Assembly (NCBI GenBank): GCA_026712715.1
Contig: JAPOPW010000073.1
Coordinates: 1 to 38,449 of the forward strand
Length of the DNA: 38,449 nucleotides
Direction of reading: 5' to 3'
Origin: Immundisolibacterales bacterium
Lineage (GTDB): Bacteria > Pseudomonadota > Gammaproteobacteria > HK1
The notes under the pieces were generated by a model. It did no database searches. It was given only the letters and a program-made list of their open reading frames with translations, and was not told the DNA's origin. Shown in pieces: positions 34,473 to 38,449 of this stretch; the stretch's first letter is position 1; every line of letters starts with the position of its first letter. The translations under genes were made by a program, and so were the position numbers.

Positions 34473-34692
34473 CGCGTTCGCCGCGAGGTTCAGGCGGCGG
34501 GCGTCGACCGCGCCCTCGGTCGGGAACCCGCTTCCCCGCCGCGGTGCCGCGAAAGCGGCGGCGCGGAACACCATGCCTCCCGCAACGCCGCGCGGAAGGG
34601 CGTCCGGCCGCTTCGTCGGCGGGCCGGCACGATGCGACGGGCCCGACGGCGGAGGCGCGATGGATTCATGGCCTCGCCGTTCCCTGCGGCCG

Positions 34693-34923
34693 TCAGTTCC
34701 GATGCGCGTCGCTGTAGGGAAGAAGCGCGAGAAAACGTGCTCGCTTGATCGCCCGCGCAAGCTGGCGCTGAGGGCGCGCCCTCGTGCCGGTGATGCGGCT
34801 CGGTACGATCTTTCCCGTTTCCGTGATGTACTGGCGAAGGGTGTTGAGATCCTTGTAGTCGATCTCCCTGATCCCTTCGGCCGTGAACCGGCAGTAACGC
34901 CGGCGGCGACTGTATCGCGCCAT
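34693..34923 (-). CDS. rpsR: 30S ribosomal protein S18
   Basis: A 76-residue S18, which forms a heterodimer with S6 on the 30S platform. [39 protein letters not shown] and [17 protein letters not shown] are typical gammaproteobacterial sequence. It starts 2 bases after the S6 stop. The ATG is preceded by GAGAGGTCC. Confidence 0.97.
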   Translation of the reverse strand: MARYSRRRRYCRFTAEGIREIDYKDLNTLRQYITETGKIVPSRITGTRARPQRQLARAIKRARFLALLPYSDAHRN

Positions 34924-34925
34924 GC

Positions 34926-35558
34926 TCAGGACCTCTCGACTTGCAGTTCTTCGGCGGGCGCCGTCACGGCCTCGGACTCGGCCGCCGGCGTGGGCTCGGC
35001 TTCGGCCGCCGGCGCGGGCTCGGAAGCGGAAACGGACTCCGGCTCCCGGACCGGGGCGGCCCGCTTCGGTTCGGCGAGACCTCCGGCAGCATCTTCGCGT
35101 GCGGCATCGCCGTGGGGGACAGGCCGGGGGGCGTCGGAGCGGGGGGCGTCGGACCGCGCCGAATCGAATCGGCGCTCGCCCCGCCGCTCGCCATTGCCGT
35201 CGCCGCGACGGCGCGAACGGTCGCGGGGCCCCTTGTCCTCCTTGGCCTTCGCCATCGGCGACTCCTCGGTGACCGCCTCGCGGCGTGCCATCACGAGATT
35301 GCGAAGGACCGCGTCGTTGAAACGGAAGCTGGACACGAGCTCGTCGAGCACGGGCTTGTTGCACTCGATGTTCATCAGCACGTAGTGGGCCTTGTGGACC
35401 TTCTCGATTGGGAATGCGAGCTGGCGCCGACCCCAGTCCTCGAGCCGATGGATGCTGCCGCCGTCCGCCTCGATGATGGAGCGGTAGCGATCGACCATCG
35501 CACGAACCTGCTCGCTCTGGTCCGGATGAACCAGAAACACGATCTCGTAGTGCCGCAT
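34926..35558 (-). CDS. rpsF: 30S ribosomal protein S6 with long low-complexity tail
   Basis: A 210-residue S6. Residues 1-95 are the normal ferredoxin-like domain ([52 protein letters not shown]). The remaining 115 residues are a charged, low-complexity tail. A basic stretch ([19 protein letters not shown]) is followed by [10 protein letters not shown] and then Ala/Pro/Glu repeats, with direct DNA repeats such as GGCGTCGGA at 35130-35160 and CGGCCGCCGGCG near 34980-35010. Usual S6 proteins have 95-135 residues. ATG 35558 follows AAAGGAGG. The operon reads on into rpsR. Confidence 0.96.
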   Translation of the reverse strand: MRHYEIVFLVHPDQSEQVRAMVDRYRSIIEADGGSIHRLEDWGRRQLAFPIEKVHKAHYVLMNIECNKPVLDELVSSFRFNDAVLRNLVMARREAVTEESPMAKAKEDKGPRDRSRRRGDGNGERRGERRFDSARSDAPRSDAPRPVPHGDAAREDAAGGLAEPKRAAPVREPESVSASEPAPAAEAEPTPAAESEAVTAPAEELQVERS

Positions 35559-35570
35559 GAATCCTCCTTT

Positions 35571-35622
35571 CGGATTGCAGGCCCCGCGCGAGGCCTGGGG
35601 TGGCCGCCACGCTTCATCGTGG
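35571..35622 (-). promoter_or_regulatory. rpsF leader with two hairpins (possible S6:S18 autoregulatory element)
   Basis: The transcript ahead of rpsF can form CCACG-N6-CGTGG (35607-35622) and CAGGCC-N8-GGCCTG (35578-35597), the second just before AAAGGAGG. In many bacteria an rpsF leader binds the S6:S18 complex to repress the operon. I cannot confirm the conserved bulge of that motif by eye, so this is a candidate only. Confidence 0.4.
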
Positions 35623-35643
35623 AGGCAAGGAGCGAAGCGGGCG

Positions 35644-35673
35644 ATCGTAGCGCATCGCGGGATTTGGATTCAA
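35644..35673 (-). promoter_or_regulatory. Sigma70-like promoter of the rpsF operon
   Basis: On the minus strand TTGAAT (35673-35668) and TACGAT (35649-35644) are 18 bases apart, placing the transcript start about 75-80 bases before rpsF. It would drive rpsF through at least alr. Confidence 0.5.
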
Positions 35674-35975
35674 ATCGGTTCCCTTCGCGTCGCGGCCGCC
35701 AACCCCATTCCCTCCCGCAATCCGGACGCGCGGGCTCCACGGATTCCGTCCGGGGGACCTCGGTCCGGCGGCGCGTGCTCCGATTCCGGACGACACCGCC
35801 GGGCGGTTGCGAGCCGGCGGTCGGGATGCGTTCCTTCGATGGTGGCGCATTGTTCTCGCACATCCGTTCGGATAACGTGGCACCCGAATGCGCGGCCACG
35901 CTCCGGCGCATGCGAACTCGGCGGCGCTTGCCCGCCGACGGGAGGCCGCTTGGCGCCCCTCCCTCCCGCGACCGG

Positions 35976-36041
35976 GAGACTTCGCCCCGCCGCGCTCGAC
36001 GCGCTCCGCCGGGAGGCAGGTCGGGGCCGGAGCGAAGTCTC
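35976..36041. repeat. 10-bp inverted repeat between rpsF and the SnoaL-like gene
   Basis: GAGACTTCGC (35976-35985) and GCGAAGTCTC (36032-36041) are perfect complements, 46 bases apart, in the 539-base gap between the divergent genes. The arms could pair as a hairpin ahead of the plus-strand gene. No gene is recognised in the rest of the gap from 35680 to 36097. Confidence 0.4.
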
Positions 36042-36097
36042 GGCCTCGGGTGAACGATCCGGATGAGAATTGTGCAAGGTCAGGACCGAACAACCAA

Positions 36098-36541
36098 ATG
36101 ACTTCAATCGACGATCGCCGCTCCGTCACCCTTTGGCTCGGCACCTGGGGCGAATGCATCGCGAACCTCGATTTCGCGCGGGCGAGGACCCTGTTCGCCC
36201 CGGAGGTGGTCGGGTTCGGAACCTGGTCCGACCTGCTTTCCGGAATCGACGACCTCGAGACCCGGCAGTGGCGCAAGGTCTGGCCCACGATCTCCGACTT
36301 CCGCTTCGATCTGGACTCGATCTGGATGGACGTGTCCCCGGATCGCCGGCTCGGCCATGCAGCCGCCGCATGGAGCTCGACGGGTCTGGACCGCGACGGA
36401 CGGCCATTCACGCGGCCGGGGCGCTGCACCGTGACCCTGCGCCGATCGGGCGGCGCCGCGCCGTGGCTCGGGACCCACACTCACTTCTCGCTGAACCGCG
36501 GCACTCCCCCGGTCAGCTATCGCGACCCCGCTTCCTCCTGA
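36098..36541 (+). CDS. SnoaL-like / NTF2-fold small protein
   Basis: A 147-residue protein with features of the SnoaL-like (NTF2/ketosteroid-isomerase) fold: an N-terminal helix with WGECIANLDFARARTLFAPEVVGFGTW, then SDLLSGIDDLETRQWRKVWPTISDFRF and strands ending THTHFSLNRG. Such domains act as small isomerases, cyclases or stress-related binding proteins. ATG 36098 is the best start because the family pattern begins there; the ribosome binding site (CAGGA) is weak. It stands alone between rpsF and the broken island. Function unknown. Confidence 0.65.
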   Translation: MTSIDDRRSVTLWLGTWGECIANLDFARARTLFAPEVVGFGTWSDLLSGIDDLETRQWRKVWPTISDFRFDLDSIWMDVSPDRRLGHAAAAWSSTGLDRDGRPFTRPGRCTVTLRRSGGAAPWLGTHTHFSLNRGTPPVSYRDPASS

Positions 36542-36734
36542 GACCAACCCGGATCGGTCCCCGACATCGGGGAACATCCGCAAGCCCGGTTGCCGCGGCG
36601 GAGCCAGCCGCGACCGGGGCGAAGGCGGCAGGCCCGGATTCAACTTCCGTGTGGCTCGGCTGCGGGCGCACTGCCGGACGGGCCGTGCACCGGATCGCCC
36701 GGGCGTCGAGCAGTGCGGATCCTCGCGCCCCCCA

Positions 36735-37136
36735 ATGCCCAGCGCAAAGAGACCGGAAACGCATTCGAGAGTGGCGGAGGCGGTCATCGCCATCCACGCG
36801 CCGAGCTGGCGCAACCCGAAGTCGGGGCCGCAGTGGCGGGCGAGTCTGAAAACCTACGTGTATCCGAGGCTCGGCGCGCTCCCGGTGTCGGAGATCACGC
36901 CGGGCCACGTCATGGCCGTGCTCGAGCCCATCTGGAACGAGAAGCGCGAAACGGCGCGCCGCGTCAAGCAGCGCATCTCGGCGATCTACCGGTGGGCGGT
37001 GGCCCAAGGCCACCGCACCGACGATCCGGCGGGCATCGCGATCGACGCGGCGCTGCCGCGCAACGGGGTGAAGCGGCTGATCGAGGCGTCGTTGGTTGCT
37101 CTGTGTCTTCGTGTGCCTCTCCGTGTCGGCGCTTGA
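36735..37136 (+). pseudogene. Tyrosine integrase remnant, core-binding domain only
   Basis: Residues read IHAPSWRNPKSGPQWRASL, LKTYVYPRLGALPVSEIT, VMAVLEPIWNEKRETARRVK and QRISAIYRWAVAQGHRTDDP, the SAM-like DNA-binding core of P4/CP4-type integrases. The N-terminal arm-binding domain is missing upstream. After ALPRNGVK the frame runs into unrelated sequence and stops at 37136, so the catalytic domain with its Arg, His-x-x-Arg and Tyr residues is absent. It cannot recombine DNA. It marks an old insertion, and the flanking small genes are probably leftovers of the element. Confidence 0.8.
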
Positions 37137-37159
37137 ATCTTCCGAAGCGTGTGATCGTA

Positions 37160-37322
37160 CCCGCTGACGCGGTAGCTCCACCGGCCGGCCCGGTCGCGGT
37201 GCAGCGGGTGCAGCCGGTACCCCGGCGGTTCGAGGTCGCCCGGGCCACTCGGCGGCGTCGAGGCCGGCGAGTGTGCGGCCCAGGCGCTACGCAAGATCCT
37301 GCGGCACCCCGGGCGCGGACTC
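37160..37322 (-). pseudogene. Broken higB-type (RelE superfamily) toxin gene
   Basis: On the minus strand the sequence reads GVPQDLA, then a TAG stop at 37290-37288 where relatives have Lys, then RLGRTLAGLDAAEWPG. A shift of frame near 37245 leads to PGDLEPPGYRLHPL and RDRAGRWSYRVSG, after which similarity ends. HigB/RelE toxins have the matching pattern (DLAKRL, LLDAA, LPGYRLHPLKGD, GxWSVxVSGNWR). It lacks the N-terminus, has one stop, one frameshift and a lost C-terminus, so it is dead. No higA antitoxin is seen next to it. It lies directly after the two-gene cassette on the same strand. Confidence 0.7.
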
Positions 37323-37329
37323 CCGGGCG

Positions 37330-37569
37330 TCAGGAGGACGAGGCGCGGCGCAGGGAGGAGCGGACCTGATCGGGCGGGTTGATGGGGACGAACATCCCGG
37401 CGGGGAACAGGTAGTCTTCGCCACTCTCGTCGACGATACGCAGGTCGCCGTCGGCGCGAGCGTCCTCGTCGGGCAGCGTCCGGTAGATCTTGTGGAGTTC
37501 CAGGGAAGCCGGGTAGTCCGCGTTGTCGACGCAGACGACGTAGTCGGCGGCTTGCGTTCGTATGCTCAT
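37330..37569 (-). CDS. Small conserved protein of unknown function, second gene of a cassette
   Basis: A 79-residue protein, rich in Asp/Glu, with TQAADYVVCVDNADYPASLE, ELHKIYRTLPDEDARADG and RIVDESGEDYLFPAGMFVPI. I recall similar short proteins in many bacterial genomes beside a partner like the next gene; no function is known to me. No catalytic motif or membrane segment is visible; the fold looks like a small beta-rich domain. ATG 37569 overlaps its partner's stop (ATGA). Being next to a dead toxin and integrase, an accessory or toxin-antitoxin-like role is possible, without direct evidence. Confidence 0.7.
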   Translation of the reverse strand: MSIRTQAADYVVCVDNADYPASLELHKIYRTLPDEDARADGDLRIVDESGEDYLFPAGMFVPINPPDQVRSSLRRASSS

Positions 37570-37820
37570 TGTCGGTCCAGGTAGCGTTTTCGCTTGAACT
37601 CGCGTCGTCCGATGCCGTGCGCTTCGTACCAATGCAGTTCGGCCAAGCGGACAGCGCCATTCTCCAGGCGTATGCGGGCGATCCCCTTGCGCTTGCACCC
37701 GTTGCCGACGCCGTACGCCCGCCGCAACCTCGACAGCTCGCGGATGCCGGTGCCCCGGGCAATGGTCTCCGCATGCGAAATGCCGCCGATGATGTCGAAG
37801 TTCACGGCAGGGTCGCACAC
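37566..37820 (-). CDS. Small conserved basic protein of unknown function, first gene of a cassette
   Basis: An 84-residue protein with FDIIGGISHAETIARGTGIRE, RLRRAYGVGNGCKRKGIARI and ELHWYEAHGIGRREFKRKRYL. The C-terminal part is basic, while its partner is acidic, as in many interacting pairs. The start is GTG at 37820 or, more like known relatives that begin with a short hydrophobic segment, GTG 37805. Its stop overlaps the partner start by 4 bases. I do not recognise an enzyme or toxin family; the WYEAHGIG motif is the most conserved-looking part. Confidence 0.68.
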   Translation of the reverse strand: MCDPAVNFDIIGGISHAETIARGTGIRELSRLRRAYGVGNGCKRKGIARIRLENGAVRLAELHWYEAHGIGRREFKRKRYLDRQ

Positions 37821-38308
37821 GCTGCATTGGGTACGTGGGGAGGTTCGCAGAACGCGTGGGGGCGGTCAAACACTACACTCACGGACGCCCGTTGCCAGGT
37901 TCTACGTGCGGCCGCAGTCCCGGCCGTCGCGGCCGGCGGTGGCCCACAAGGAACCCTGTCATTCGAGTGCCTGGAAGGGGAGCTTCACGCCGAGGCGCAT
38001 GTCGCGCACGACTTCGACGACGATGGGACCGGCGATGCCCGCGGAATGCGGAGAGAACGTACTGCCGGAGAGACTCGGCCGCGAGGTGGTTGACGAGCGG
38101 GACCACCGCGCTGGCCGGGCACGGGTTCGATCACCCCCCCAACGGATCCACGGGTATTGAGAGAACGCACCGTCTTCGATCGAGCGCCGGAAGGAGACGG
38201 GAAAGGCTCTCCGGCGGTCAGGAAGGTCTCAGGAAACGCCGGACGGCGTCATTCAATCTCTTCACTATTGTGGTACGAATTCTGTAAGTAGTTGTCTTTT
38301 TGAAAAGA
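37821..38308. other. Gene-poor island sequence with a possible frameshifted remnant
   Basis: No intact gene is recognised. On the minus strand about 38107-38045 reads VVPLVNHLAAESLRQYVLSAF and, after a one-base frame change, 38045-37959 reads AGIAGPIVVEVVRDMRLGVK to a stop at 37959. Together they look like a decayed C-terminal coding segment of unknown family. From about 38250 the DNA becomes AT-rich. Confidence 0.3.
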
Positions 38309-38325
38309 TGGCGGAGAGGGAGTCC
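38309..38325 (-). other. tRNA-Ser 3'-end-like sequence (possible attachment-site remnant)
   Basis: TGGCGGAGAGGGAG (38309-38322) is the complement of CTCCCTCTCCGCCA, the 3' end of many bacterial tRNA-Ser genes, but the T-arm and the rest of a tRNA are missing. Islands with tyrosine integrases often end in such a copy. The same bases can be read as a weak hairpin, GGCGG (38310-38314) with CCGCC (38330-38334) followed by TTTTT, a possible plus-strand terminator. Confidence 0.35.
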
Positions 38326-38379
38326 GTCACCGCCGTTTTTCATGAGACATCTCGCAGTCCCTTATAGTGTATGTATCTT

Positions 38380-38403
38380 ACTGATAAATAAACGTTTATC
38401 AGT
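38380..38403. repeat. Perfect 9-bp inverted repeat with an internal 12-bp palindrome
   Basis: ACTGATAAA (38380-38388) and TTTATCAGT (38395-38403) are exact complements with a 6-base spacer; ATAAACGTTTAT (38388-38399 by one register) is itself palindromic. It lies in AT-rich DNA after a TATAGT (38363-38368). It resembles an operator or a recombinase/integration site; nothing downstream in the window reveals its gene. Confidence 0.5.
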
Positions 38404-38449
38404 GTCACGGGGCTCCTTGACCGACCACTCCGAATCGGGCAAACTGGCG

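Noticed and set aside
35661..35676. GATTTG-GATT-CAAATC looking like a tRNA T-arm
   Set aside because: No acceptor, D or anticodon arm surrounds it, and it overlaps the predicted rpsF promoter.
37092..37131. Low-complexity GTGTCTTCGTGTGCCTCTCCGTGTC-like run (first 20 bases quoted: GTGTCTTCGTGTGCCTCTCC)
   Set aside because: It is a short GTGTC-rich stretch at the end of the integrase remnant; similar runs occur by drift and no repeat unit can be fixed.

Overview
The window is GC-rich, dense bacterial DNA, probably from a gammaproteobacterium. The best evidence is the run rpsF-rpsR-DUF2232-rplI-dnaB-alr (35558 down to 30219), a typical gammaproteobacterial gene order, together with a 76-residue S18 of gammaproteobacterial type. 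No tRNA, rRNA, CRISPR array or complete insertion sequence is visible. The two ends differ from the middle: the left end carries a 5'-truncated RND exporter and an isolated ATPase pair, and the right end is a decayed, partly AT-rich island.

Layout. (1) 1-975: C-terminal third of an RND/MMPL-type exporter. (2) 1091-5113: its own promoter-like site, then two overlapping genes, an ORC/Cdc6-like AAA ATPase and a STAND-like ATPase ending in seven 42-residue TPRs. No recognisable effector or neighbour explains them, so this is the best candidate for an undescribed signalling or defence system. (3) 5390-23103: a large uptake and catabolic cluster. One long minus-strand run, whose coding junctions are mostly 4-7 bp overlaps, encodes a CefD-like aminotransferase, peptide/opine-type ABC permeases B and C, a binding protein, ATP-dependent hydantoinase/oxoprolinase subunits A and B, a PhnW-like aminotransferase, a 2-hydroxyacid dehydrogenase and a GntR/FCD regulator. 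The matching OppD/OppF ATPases lie apart at 5390-7404. An SDR and an RraA-like protein (7527-9042) and a GMC oxidoreductase (21550-23103) are on the plus strand. TGT-N3-ACA palindromes upstream of both plus-strand units look like FCD-GntR operators. Together these suggest import of a small nitrogenous compound, ATP-dependent opening of a cyclic amide, transamination and oxidation or reduction. The substrate cannot be read from the sequence.

(4) 23283-27795: a xylose-type (XylF-XylH-XylG order) ABC importer downstream of a mandelate-racemase-group enolase, suggesting use of a sugar or acid sugar; no xylA or xylB is present. (5) 28103-35558: the ribosomal protein/replication operon. Its S6 and L9 carry unusual low-complexity C-terminal tails, and it continues from alr into a DUF192 protein and a gamma-glutamyltransferase.

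(6) 36098-38449: a SnoaL-like protein, the core-binding domain of a tyrosine integrase without its catalytic domain, a broken higB-type toxin gene, a two-gene cassette of small conserved proteins of unknown function, a tRNA-Ser 3'-end-like sequence, and an AT-rich end with a perfect inverted repeat. This looks like the eroded edge of an integrated element. Functions are read by eye from translated sequence and family knowledge; no database search was run.
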